From: Bacteroidota bacterium
GTDB taxonomy: Bacteria > Bacteroidota > Ignavibacteria > Kapaibacteriales > UBA2268
Direction of reading: 5' to 3'
Assembly (NCBI GenBank): GCA_022708005.1
Contig: JAKIZN010000015.1
Span: forward strand, 1-13,228
DNA: 13,228 nucleotides
The notes beneath the pieces were generated by a model. That model was not told the origin of the DNA. It worked only from the letters and a program-made list of their open reading frames with translations, and did no database searches. This document shows, piece by piece, positions 1-6,295 of the stretch; within the stretch, counting starts at the first letter, position 1, and each line of letters opens with the position of its first letter. The position numbers and the translations under genes were made by a program.

Positions 1-188
1 GCTTTATTTGCCGCTTCTTGGATTTTATTCGTTATAGTAAATATAACGAAGAATAAAATCAGCAGCGAAATAGTTATAAGCACGCCTCTTATGGTGTGCC
101 TCCTGATGAATGCTTTTAATTCCGCGGCACCATACGGGCACGGCAAAGGCACTTCATCTATCGGGAAATTTTCCACTTTGCTGTTCAT
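1..188 (-). CDS. TonB-like energy transducer, N-terminal part (runs off the window)
   Basis: Only the first 62 residues are present. They show a short cytoplasmic N-terminus, a PYGAAELK stretch at about residues 18-25, a basic patch (RRHTIR, 29-34) and one hydrophobic segment at about 35-53, so this is a single-pass inner-membrane anchor with the rest in the periplasm. The YGA-x-ELK box just before the membrane anchor is, from memory, common in TonB-type proteins of Bacteroidota and Chlorobiota. TonB carries energy from the ExbB-ExbD motor to outer-membrane receptors. The ATG at 186-188 lies one base after the exbD stop codon, so translation is probably coupled. The C-terminal TonB domain, which would settle the identity, lies outside the window. 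The operon position directly after exbB and exbD is the strongest support. Confidence 0.72.
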   Translation of the reverse strand, partial: MNSKVENFPIDEVPLPCPYGAAELKAFIRRHTIRGVLITISLLILFFVIFTITNKIQEAANK

Positions 189-189
189 T

Positions 190-756
190 TTATAATTCCC
201 CTAATTTTTTCATATCTTCTTCGTCTAATGTTGCGATAGTAAATCTTCTTTCTCGCTTCTTAGGTTTGCCTTGGTCGTCAAGTTCTTTAGCAATTTCCTC
301 AGTAATTTTAGCTTCTGCAAGGTTGAGTTCGTCAAGCACTTTAACAACGGTATTATACATAGCGTCATCGGATATTTTGAGCGAAGTGATCAATCTATTT
401 TTTACTGCTGGGTCGAGGTTAGATCTTTCAGCAAGCGGGCGAATTTCGCTCAATTTTATTTCTTGCGGATCATCTTGCCCGATAGCATAAAAAATCTTAT
501 TGTCATCACGAATATAAATTTGCAAAAGCTCTTTTTCTGCAACTTCTACCGGAGTGAACCTCTCCGGCGGAATAGACATTTCCATTACCTGAGGAGCAGC
601 CATAGTAGTTGTAAACATAAAGAACGTCAGCAGCAAGAAAGTAATATCCACAAGCGGCGTCATATCAAGGTGAAAACCTATTCTTTTTTTCTTTTTGCGC
701 TTGCCAGCCTTTCCGCGTTTTGAGCGTTCTACAGATAGTGAACCACCACCAGCCAT
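190..756 (-). CDS. exbD: ExbD/TolR-family biopolymer transport protein (intact copy)
   Basis: The 188-residue protein is a stator-type partner of ExbB that couples proton flow across the inner membrane to TonB. It has a strongly basic cytoplasmic N-terminus (KRGKAGKRKKKKR, about 13-25), then one membrane segment with the family signature [18 protein letters not shown] at 31-48. Asp37 in this segment matches the conserved proton-carrying Asp of ExbD (Asp25 in E. coli). The remaining 140 or so residues are a charged periplasmic domain, somewhat longer than the E. coli protein, which has about 141 residues in all. The start is supported by AAGGAG eight bases upstream. The gene sits between the frameshifted exbD paralogue (57-base gap) and the tonB-like gene. 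With the paralogue damaged, this copy is the only full ExbD in the operon. Confidence 0.93.
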   Translation of the reverse strand: MAGGGSLSVERSKRGKAGKRKKKKRIGFHLDMTPLVDITFLLLTFFMFTTTMAAPQVMEMSIPPERFTPVEVAEKELLQIYIRDDNKIFYAIGQDDPQEIKLSEIRPLAERSNLDPAVKNRLITSLKISDDAMYNTVVKVLDELNLAEAKITEEIAKELDDQGKPKKRERRFTIATLDEEDMKKLGEL

Positions 757-813
757 TTATATACTCCTTATAATATCTTGTTATATATTAAGACAATTTA
801 AACAGGCAAAAAG

Positions 814-1295
814 TTACTGCTTTTTATCTGTTACATAATTAAACATTGTTGCTCTGTTCAATCTAAGTATTTCCATAGCGTCGGATACCCATTTAAATCT
901 CAAGCCTTTATCAGCGTCGATAGCAAATTTAGTTTCAGGGCGAACTCGCCTCGTATTTGCAACCAATTCGCTCAAAGCTTCTTTAGAGACCATAAGCTGA
1001 TGCTTTTCCATCAACTCTGGAGTAAAGTTAGACATTCTTTGCCAAACTTGCTCACGGTCTTGCTCGTTGACAAGTTCGTAATAGTAAGTGGTATCAGAGC
1101 TTGCGGAATCGACAGCTATTTTAATTACTGCAATATCTTTTTCGGGCATCGCCGCCGTATAAACTTTTGTTCGCTTTCTGCCTGAGTTTTGAACTTTGCA
1201 GTAAACATAAAAAACGTTAGCAACAAGAACGTAATATCTACTAGCGGCGTCATGTCAATGACAAAACCGACTCTTTTCTTTTTAATTTTTGCCAC
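814..1295 (-). pseudogene. exbD: Second ExbD/TolR-family gene, interrupted by a frameshift
   Basis: A GTG start at 1295, with AAGGAG six bases upstream, opens a frame encoding a basic N-terminus and the ExbD membrane signature [18 protein letters not shown] with its catalytic Asp. This frame continues to about SEQK (near 1165), then drifts and stops at TAA 1125-1127 after 56 residues. The remaining periplasmic part (from [13 protein letters not shown] to a stop at 814) is open in a different frame. The span is 482 bases, so adding one base would restore a protein of about 160 residues. The A4 run at about 1165-1168 is a plausible place for a lost base. The ATG at 1147-1149 has no ribosome binding site and would give an ExbD without membrane segment or proton carrier. 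It could be a sequencing or assembly error, a real mutation, or recoding. I see no canonical slippery heptamer at the junction. Confidence 0.82.
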
Positions 1296-1334
1296 AGAAG
1301 ACTCCTTCTCTGCAAATTAACTTAAACATAAAAA

Positions 1335-2108
1335 TTATTTCTTTGTTCTAACGGTGAAAATTTGTGTAATATTCAAAATAGCCTCGTCTATCATATAAAC
1401 GAAATTATCAACTTTTGTTGTGAAAAAGTTATAAGCAACAATACAGATAATAGCGCCTGCGAGCCCGCCAGCTGTGTTGTATAACGCCTCAGAAATACCG
1501 ATTGATAGCTGTGTTGCAGATACCGTTCCGCTTTGTGCAAGAGCGGCAAATGCACGAATCATACCGATAGTTGTTCCCAAAAGACCAACCATAGTAGAAA
1601 TTGAAGCAACTGTTGAAAGAATTACAAGGTTTTTCTCTAAAAGTGGAGTTTCCAAGTTCATCGACTCGTCGATTGATCTTTGAACTTCTGATATTTTCTT
1701 CTCTGGACCGTAATTAACGTCGTTTTCTACTTCTTTAAAGCGAAGTATAGCACTTCTCAAAACATTAGCGATTGAGCCACGTTGCTTGTCGCATTCTGCA
1801 ATTGCTGCATCTAAATTGTCTTTTTCGAGCGAGCTGATAACGCTACGAATAAAAGCTACTGGGCTGCCTTTGCCTTTTGCTTTGTTGATTGATAGCCAGC
1901 GCTCAATTGAAAATGTTATGCCAAGAATAATAAATGAAATCAAAAGACCTACAAGCGGACCGCCAGTATAAACCATGCCTAATACGTTTGCAGGCTCGTG
2001 CTTTGCTGCGTCTAAAAAGTTCCCCTGAGCACCCATCACAAGGAAATAAAAAGCGAACGATACTGCTAATGCAATTGTTATCGCTATTGCATTAAATAGG
2101 TTTTTCAT
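1335..2108 (-). CDS. exbB: MotA/TolQ/ExbB proton channel family protein
   Basis: The 257-residue polytopic inner-membrane protein forms the proton channel of the Ton motor with ExbD. Hydrophobic segments lie at about 5-27, 48-67, 160-184 and 205-229. The cytoplasmic loop between the second and third contains the helix-rich ERWLSI and AIAECDKQRGSIANVLRSAI stretches typical of the family. The third segment carries the conserved run VGLLGTTIGMI (174-184), which lines the channel in ExbB and TolQ. The fourth contains SEALYNTAGGLAGAI (206-220), where the Thr in the NTAGG motif is part of the usual proton path. The extra N-terminal membrane segment is seen in many FCB-group homologues. GGAG lies eight bases before the ATG. 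The gene follows the STAS gene after 25 bases and precedes the frameshifted exbD by 39 bases. A role specifically in TonB rather than Tol function is inferred from the downstream tonB-like gene. Confidence 0.93.
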   Translation of the reverse strand: MKNLFNAIAITIALAVSFAFYFLVMGAQGNFLDAAKHEPANVLGMVYTGGPLVGLLISFIILGITFSIERWLSINKAKGKGSPVAFIRSVISSLEKDNLDAAIAECDKQRGSIANVLRSAILRFKEVENDVNYGPEKKISEVQRSIDESMNLETPLLEKNLVILSTVASISTMVGLLGTTIGMIRAFAALAQSGTVSATQLSIGISEALYNTAGGLAGAIICIVAYNFFTTKVDNFVYMIDEAILNITQIFTVRTKK

Positions 2109-2133
2109 AAAAATACTCCATAATTAAAAAATA

Positions 2134-2475
2134 CTATGATAATAACTTAATTGCCGATTCTAATGTATCTGCTATTGTGAACACTTTTATCAATTTAGTG
2201 ATAACAAATATATTTTCTAACGACTTATCCAAATTACATAAAACAACTGTGCCCTCTCGTTTTGCAAAGTTTGAGTGCGCCGAAATAAGCACACCTAAAG
2301 CTGTCGAGTTTAGATATGTTGTTTTTTCCAAGTTGATGATTAATTTGCTTCTTTGCTGACTTGATATATCTTTCAAAGCATCACGCAGCTGCTCTGTTTC
2401 TTCGCCACCGATAAACTGCCCTTTCAGGTGAAGGATTGCTCCTCCGATTTGTTCTTCCATCTTTATTTGAGACAT
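2134..2475 (-). CDS. STAS-domain protein (anti-sigma factor antagonist type)
   Basis: The 113 residues are a single STAS domain of the SpoIIAA/RsbV type. The fold markers are visible: an opening strand pair (GGAILHLKGQFIGGEE, 11-26), then KLIINLEKTTYLNSTALGVL at 44-63. The latter matches the SpoIIAA loop FMDSSGLGVI, where a Ser is phosphorylated by an anti-sigma kinase. Here Ser57 and Thr58 occupy that position, so the protein may keep a phosphorylation switch. There is no signal peptide or membrane segment, so it is cytoplasmic. The start has an excellent AGGAGG five bases upstream. It is the first gene of the ton operon and 25 bases from exbB. No partner kinase or phosphatase is in the window. 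Whether it regulates transcription or acts on the motor proteins is unknown. Confidence 0.88.
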   Translation of the reverse strand: MSQIKMEEQIGGAILHLKGQFIGGEETEQLRDALKDISSQQRSKLIINLEKTTYLNSTALGVLISAHSNFAKREGTVVLCNLDKSLENIFVITKLIKVFTIADTLESAIKLLS

Positions 2476-2516
2476 AAGCCCTCCTAAAAAATATGGTTTT
2501 CTACTTTTACAGATAG

Positions 2517-2524
2517 CAAAATTA
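2517..2524 (-). promoter_or_regulatory. Candidate -7 element ahead of the STAS-exbB-exbD-tonB operon
   Basis: The minus strand reads TAATTTTG here, an exact match to the Bacteroidota -7 consensus TAnnTTTG, about 42 bases before the STAS start codon. I see no convincing -33 TTTG at the right distance. The surrounding gap 2476-2672 is very AT-rich and includes a short AT hairpin at 2575-2594. The call rests on one short motif and could be chance. Confidence 0.28.
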
Positions 2525-2672
2525 AGAAAAAATACTATTATTATAAAACTTTATATATGAAATAAATAATCTTACTAAATATTTTTTTATTTAGCTTAGC
2601 GCGTCGCGTGCATTGCCATTATTTTCAAAATTTGCTTTCATGATTATAATGACAACTGAAACGCATGATTAG

Positions 2673-3512
2673 TTACTTTTTACCCAATATAATTCTATCA
2701 ATACCAGAAAAATCCTTAATAATACTAACCTTAAACTCTTTAAAAATATTTTTTACATCTTCAGATTGCCCCTTTCCAATTTCGAGCATAAACATTCCGC
2801 TGTTTTTTATCGCCTGCCCGAAAAACTCAGCGTATCTTTTATAAAAGGTAAGTCCATCGGCACCGTCAGTTAATGCGTTCTGTGGCTCATACTTTAATTC
2901 TTCTTCAAGTTCGCTATAATCTCGCATCGGAATATATGGCGGATTGGAAATTATCATATCGTACTGCTTACGCGGGGTAGTTTTCAAAATATCAGACACA
3001 AAAAAGGAGATGTTTTTCAGTCCTAACGAATCGGCGTTTTTTCGTGCTGTATCAATAGCTTCAGCCGAAATATCTATAGCGGTTACGTTAGAATTTGGGC
3101 AATTTTTAGCAATATAAATTGCCAAGCAGCCCGAACCAGTTCCAATATCGAGCATCTCCGTATATTCATTCTCCCTAATTTGCCTTAGTGCTTCTGCTGC
3201 AAGTATTTCTGTCTCTGGTCTTGGTATCAAAACGCCATCTGATAGCCCAATATTTATATCGATGAACTGTTGCTGCCCCAAGATATATTGCAAAGGCTCT
3301 CGTTTGCTCCGACGCTTTACGTAATCTCGTAAGGTAGCAAGCTCTTTGCTGTTCAATGGCTTGTCATAATTAGAATAAAGTTCTATTCGGGAGAGTTGCA
3401 GGACTCGGCACAGCATAAGCTCAATATTTAGCCGCGCATTATCAATTTGGTGGCTTTCAAAAAATTCTGTGCCCCAGCGAAGTATATCGATTATAGTCCA
3501 AATTTTGTTCAT
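2673..3512 (-). CDS. prmC: Peptide chain release factor N5-glutamine methyltransferase
   Basis: PrmC uses S-adenosylmethionine to methylate the glutamine of the GGQ motif in release factors RF1 and RF2, which speeds peptide release. The 279-residue length matches the family. An N-terminal helical domain (1-75) ends in REPLQYILG, followed by QQQF and the LIPRPETE motif at 95-102. The methyltransferase domain has motif I LDIGTGSGCLAIYIA (121-135), the acidic ribose-binding stretch AIDIS (145-149), and the diagnostic catalytic NPPY at 190-193, which holds the target amide. No clear Shine-Dalgarno sequence precedes the ATG. There is no partner gene such as prfA next to it. The only same-strand upstream neighbour is pyrB, separated by a repeat-filled gap of 323 bases. 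The identity is secure from the NPPY and LIPRPETE pair. Confidence 0.96.
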   Translation of the reverse strand: MNKIWTIIDILRWGTEFFESHQIDNARLNIELMLCRVLQLSRIELYSNYDKPLNSKELATLRDYVKRRSKREPLQYILGQQQFIDINIGLSDGVLIPRPETEILAAEALRQIRENEYTEMLDIGTGSGCLAIYIAKNCPNSNVTAIDISAEAIDTARKNADSLGLKNISFFVSDILKTTPRKQYDMIISNPPYIPMRDYSELEEELKYEPQNALTDGADGLTFYKRYAEFFGQAIKNSGMFMLEIGKGQSEDVKNIFKEFKVSIIKDFSGIDRIILGKK

Positions 3513-3559
3513 TACAAAATAAATATATTATTACGAGAGTTATTTAAACCCAGTCTACC

Positions 3560-3840
3560 CGCTGTTCCCCAGATGGGGCTGTCTCAAAAGGCTTCTAATA
3601 CATTATTCGGAATTATTTTAATCCCGAAGGGATTTGATGTTTGTAGAAAATAAGATTGCATAACCTAATTCGACTCCTACGGAGTCGTATAAATTACCGA
3701 TTATTTATCGCTACAAACATTTGAACCCTTTGGGTTCGTTACAATTTGCCTTTAAGATGTCCTACACCTCGAAGGTGTAGAACATCTGGAAAACAGCTAA
3801 TAGACAACGGAAAAGTTTCTATTGTATTATTTGGGTTAAA
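3560..3840. repeat. Palindromic intergenic repeat, copy 1 (modules A-B-C-D-E)
   Basis: This fills most of the prmC-pyrB gap. In order it has hairpin A (AATCCCGAAGGGATT, 3620-3634), a 10-bp outer stem ATGTTTGTAG (3637-3646) pairing with CTACAAACAT (3711-3720), hairpin B inside it (CGACTCCTACGGAGTCG, 3671-3687), hairpin C (GAACCCTTTGGGTTC, 3723-3737), the 33-base hairpin D (3755-3787, 14 of 15 pairs) and tail E (3788-3840). From 3617 it aligns without gaps to 12091-12314 at about 90 percent by eye. The pyrB stop codon lies in the end of tail E. To the left, 3560-3576 resembles an inverted piece of E plus D, and GGGGCTGTCTCAAAAG at 3575-3590 looks like an insertion-sequence end. I see nothing in 3513-3559. 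Confidence 0.9.
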
Positions 3841-4762
3841 CAAATTTTGCCAACAAAGAAAGTAGCGCCATGCGAACAAACACTCCATGCGTTACCTGCG
3901 TTTGTATCAAGCAATTCGGGAAAGAGCTAACGCGATAATCAAGCTCAACTCCGTAATTTACTGGACCTGGGTGCATAAGCACTAATTCTGGCTTTTTAGA
4001 AAAATGCTCAAGCGAAACGCCGAAATATTTAGAGAACTCCCTAATCGATGGCAATACGCCAGATTCCATTCGCTCCCGCTGCAATCTTAGCACTAACAGA
4101 ACATCAGCCCACTCAACTGCTTCTTCGATAGAAGAGGCAATTGGCAAATCCCAAGCATTCATATATCGCGGCAAAAGTGTGCCGGGCGAGAAAAGCATAA
4201 CTTCGGCGCCGGAAGTTTTGAGTACATTAATATTAGACCTTGCGACACGGCTATGCAAAATATCTCCAAGTATGCACACCTTCAAGCCTTCGACTTGCCC
4301 AAAGTGGCGATACAAAGTGAACGAATCAAGCAAGGCTTGCGTTGGATGCTCGTGCTTTCCATCGCCTGCATTAAGAACAACACCTTTTGTATTTTCTTGT
4401 AAAAATTTAGGTACGCCGCTATTGCCATGCCGAACGACATACATTTGGACGCCCATAGCTTCAATAGTCCTTAGCGTATCTATTAGCGATTCACCTTTGC
4501 TCAAGCTTGAGCCGGACGATGCAAAAGAAATTGTATCCGCCATAAGCCTTTTTGCGGCTAATTCAAACGAAAGCTTGGTGCGGGTGGAAGGCTCAAAAAA
4601 TGCGAGTGCAAGCGTTATTCCGCGTAGGTCGTGGAATTTTGCTCCTTTGGTGTAGTTGCCTAAAAAGTATTTTGCCTTTGCAAAAATTGCATTTATGTCG
4701 TCGCTAGTTAGATCTTCTGAGTTAAGAAGATAAGGCTTGGAGAGCAGATAGTTGTCGTCCAT
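3836..4762 (-). CDS. pyrB: Aspartate carbamoyltransferase, catalytic subunit
   Basis: The enzyme joins carbamoyl phosphate and aspartate to form N-carbamoyl-aspartate, the committed step of pyrimidine synthesis. At 308 residues it has the normal catalytic-chain length. The carbamoyl-phosphate site is FEPSTRTKLSFE (56-67, with STRT at 59-62). The mobile SLSKGES loop (86-92) supplies the Ser and Lys contributed by the neighbouring subunit. HEHPTQALLD (137-146) and the second-domain motif GDILHSRVARSN (166-177) follow, then the RLQRERM segment (226-232) and HPGPVNYGVELD (264-275). The family usually has Arg where Tyr270 stands in HPGPVN-R-G, a mild deviation. These motifs separate it from ornithine carbamoyltransferase, which lacks HPGPVN. 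There is no pyrI or pyrC nearby. No Shine-Dalgarno sequence is visible. A terminator behind the upstream HU gene suggests pyrB has its own promoter. Confidence 0.96.
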   Translation of the reverse strand: MDDNYLLSKPYLLNSEDLTSDDINAIFAKAKYFLGNYTKGAKFHDLRGITLALAFFEPSTRTKLSFELAAKRLMADTISFASSGSSLSKGESLIDTLRTIEAMGVQMYVVRHGNSGVPKFLQENTKGVVLNAGDGKHEHPTQALLDSFTLYRHFGQVEGLKVCILGDILHSRVARSNINVLKTSGAEVMLFSPGTLLPRYMNAWDLPIASSIEEAVEWADVLLVLRLQRERMESGVLPSIREFSKYFGVSLEHFSKKPELVLMHPGPVNYGVELDYRVSSFPNCLIQTQVTHGVFVRMALLSLLAKFV

Positions 4763-4802
4763 ATTTTTTTGCTTTTTGAATCACACAAATTGAGCAAAGA
4801 TA

Positions 4803-4836
4803 CAAAAAAAACCGTTCAAAACGAACGGTTTTTTTC
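4803..4836 (-). terminator. Rho-independent terminator of the HU gene
   Basis: A perfect 9-bp stem, AAACCGTTC (4809-4817) with GAACGGTTT (4823-4831), has a five-base loop. On the minus strand it is followed by a run of eight Ts (4803-4810), the right arrangement to end transcription 19 bases after the HU stop codon. The plus strand also has a T run after the stem, so it could work in both directions. It isolates the HU gene from pyrB. Confidence 0.85.
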
Positions 4837-4849
4837 AAAACATAAGAAA

Positions 4850-5164
4850 TTATTTTTTCTTGCCTTTAGCTGCTTTAGCGGGCTTTTTAACAACATCTAC
4901 GCTTTCAGCAAGGAGCTTACCCGGTTTAAATTTAGCAACTTTTTTAGCTGGGATTTTAATTGTTTCGCCTGTTCTCGGATTTTTGCCTGTTCTTGCTTTT
5001 CTTTCCACAACGGAAAAGGTACCAAATCCAACGAGAGTAATGCCTTCGCCTGCTATCAAAGATTTGCTGATAGAGTCGATAGTAGCTTTGATTGCTTTTT
5101 CTGCATCAACTTTGCTCATTTCTGCACTTGCAGCAACGGCGTTAATTAAGTCTGTTTTGTTCAT
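4850..5164 (-). CDS. HU-family nucleoid DNA-binding protein with a lysine-rich tail
   Basis: HU dimers bind and bend DNA without strong sequence preference and compact the nucleoid. Residues 1-91 are a complete HU fold, starting MNKTDLINAVA with the usual helix pair. The family signature GFGTFSVVERKARTGKNPRTG-type arm runs over residues 46-66, with Pro63 at the tip as the intercalating residue. IPAKKVAKFKPGKLL (71-85) closes the fold. A further 13 residues rich in Lys and Ala (VKKPAKAAKGKKK, 92-104) extend past the normal 90-residue length and resemble short histone-H1-like tails on some HU proteins. Only a weak GGGG stands before the ATG. The gene has its own terminator and a 290-base AT-rich upstream gap, so it is probably monocistronic and strongly expressed. 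I cannot tell HU alpha, HU beta or an IHF-like role from sequence alone. Confidence 0.95.
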   Translation of the reverse strand: MNKTDLINAVAASAEMSKVDAEKAIKATIDSISKSLIAGEGITLVGFGTFSVVERKARTGKNPRTGETIKIPAKKVAKFKPGKLLAESVDVVKKPAKAAKGKKK

Positions 5165-5454
5165 AATTCAACCCCAAGTGATTGATGAATAAATAGTTTA
5201 AAAAGAAAACATTGATTTATAAAATCTTTATTAAAGCAATTTCATTATAAGATGTCGAGCCGTTTTAGCTATATTTTTCAAGGGTTTTTAAGTTTTTTGT
5301 CATTCACACATTGTAAATATATAAAGATTTTTTTTATTCAGCAAGTTTTTTTTTATTTTTTTATAAATAATTTTCTATTTTTCTTAAAATCATACGTTTA
5401 GTACTTTTTGAAAAAAACAAATTAATTATTTTTATATGCTGAAAACGCTTGATA
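5165..5454. promoter_or_regulatory. AT-rich upstream region of the HU gene with clustered A-tracts
   Basis: This 290-base gap has no gene. The minus strand reads a perfect TATAAT at 5244-5249, about 80 bases before the HU start, but no -35 hexamer sits at normal spacing. Further upstream, 5329-5362 contains several runs of 7-9 A/T bases spaced roughly one or two helical turns apart, the pattern expected of intrinsically curved DNA or an UP-like element. Promoter position is not established. Confidence 0.35.
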
Positions 5455-6207
5455 TTAGCTACTTTCGAGCAATTTAGCTGTTTGGCAAGGGTAGTTCGTC
5501 CCAAACACATTAACTCCAGCTGAAAATGCAGCTCGAAATACTGGCTCGCTATCTATTCCATAAACTCCCCAAATAAGTCGCGATTGGCGAATATTTTCTG
5601 CAAGTTTCTCGCTAATCTCTTCGACTGAACAAACAAATGCTTCTATCCCAAGCTCGCTTTTTAAATCAGACGGCAACCTATCATCGCCGGGGATTTTTAT
5701 AGCAGCAGTGTGAATCTTGCTATCAATGCTTTTTACTTTCTTTAGCGCTCCATAATCAAACGAGGCAAGTATTGAATGCGACACAAAGTCATATCGATGC
5801 AATGTGTCAATCAAGCAATCGATCTTTCTTTCGATATCTAAAGTTGGTTTTAGCTCAAGCGCAAGGTAGGCACGCCCTTTTATCATTTCAATAAGCTCGC
5901 TAAGAAGCGGTATTTTCTCACTTTCATATTTTTTTGCGAACCAATCGCCTGCCGAGAGCTGCCTCAAGCTATCGTAGCTATGCTCTGAAATCAAGCCAGC
6001 ACCTGAGGCAGTTCTCCCGAGTTCATCATCGTGGAAAACGATAGGCACGCTATCTTTGGTAATTTGGACATCTGCCTCGACCAGCGAAGCACCGCACTGA
6101 ATAGCTTGATTGAAGGCGGCAAGCGTATTCTCCGGCGCCTCTCCCGAAGCGCCGCGATGCGCTGCAATTAATCTTTTGTTTTTCGATACAAATTCGGCTA
6201 ACGTCAT
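5455..6207 (-). CDS. Glycerophosphodiester phosphodiesterase
   Basis: The enzyme hydrolyses glycerophosphodiesters to an alcohol and glycerol 3-phosphate, recycling phospholipid head groups. The 250-residue TIM barrel has the expected catalytic and metal residues in order: His17-Arg18 in IAAHRGASGEAPENTLAAF, Glu44 and Asp46 in VEADVQ, His59 in IVFHDD, and Glu118 with Lys120 in LALELKP. The C-terminal GVNVFGTNYPCQ matches the family's last-strand motif, though the common Asp (T-D-x-P) is Asn here. There is no signal peptide, so it is probably cytoplasmic (UgpQ-like) rather than periplasmic (GlpQ-like, which is longer). No transporter or glp gene is adjacent. The ATG lacks a Shine-Dalgarno sequence. 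An 88-base gap separates it from the upstream secreted-protein gene on the same strand. The true substrate is not known. Confidence 0.93.
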   Translation of the reverse strand: MTLAEFVSKNKRLIAAHRGASGEAPENTLAAFNQAIQCGASLVEADVQITKDSVPIVFHDDELGRTASGAGLISEHSYDSLRQLSAGDWFAKKYESEKIPLLSELIEMIKGRAYLALELKPTLDIERKIDCLIDTLHRYDFVSHSILASFDYGALKKVKSIDSKIHTAAIKIPGDDRLPSDLKSELGIEAFVCSVEEISEKLAENIRQSRLIWGVYGIDSEPVFRAAFSAGVNVFGTNYPCQTAKLLESS

Positions 6208-6295
6208 AGTGAAATTTAGCTTAAATTGAAATTAACCACAACTAATATACAACTTTTTTTTCAAAATGCTATGTTTTTTTAGCTATCTCGGCTAA

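Noticed and set aside
271..723. A 150-codon open frame on the plus strand
   Set aside because: It is antisense to the intact exbD gene and its translation has no recognisable domain.
814..1149. A separate 111-residue gene starting at the ATG at 1149
   Set aside because: It has no ribosome binding site and encodes only the periplasmic half of ExbD. The anchor half lies directly upstream in another frame with a proper start. A frameshifted single gene explains both better.
1201..1220. Programmed frameshifting at the T6 run in the second exbD
   Set aside because: The residues encoded after the T run in the original frame ([16 protein letters not shown]) still match the intact ExbD around its membrane segment, so the frame changes later. 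No X-XXY-YYZ heptamer lies near the junction.
3447..3653. A 68-codon open frame on the plus strand across the prmC start and repeat copy 1
   Set aside because: It overlaps the prmC N-terminus and the non-coding repeat, with no conserved domain.
3617..3840. A CRISPR array suggested by multiple palindromes
   Set aside because: The palindromes differ from one another and are not separated by equal-length unique spacers. No cas gene is present.
4179..4655. A 158-codon open frame on the plus strand
   Set aside because: It lies wholly antisense to pyrB, whose catalytic motifs are intact, and its translation resembles no family.
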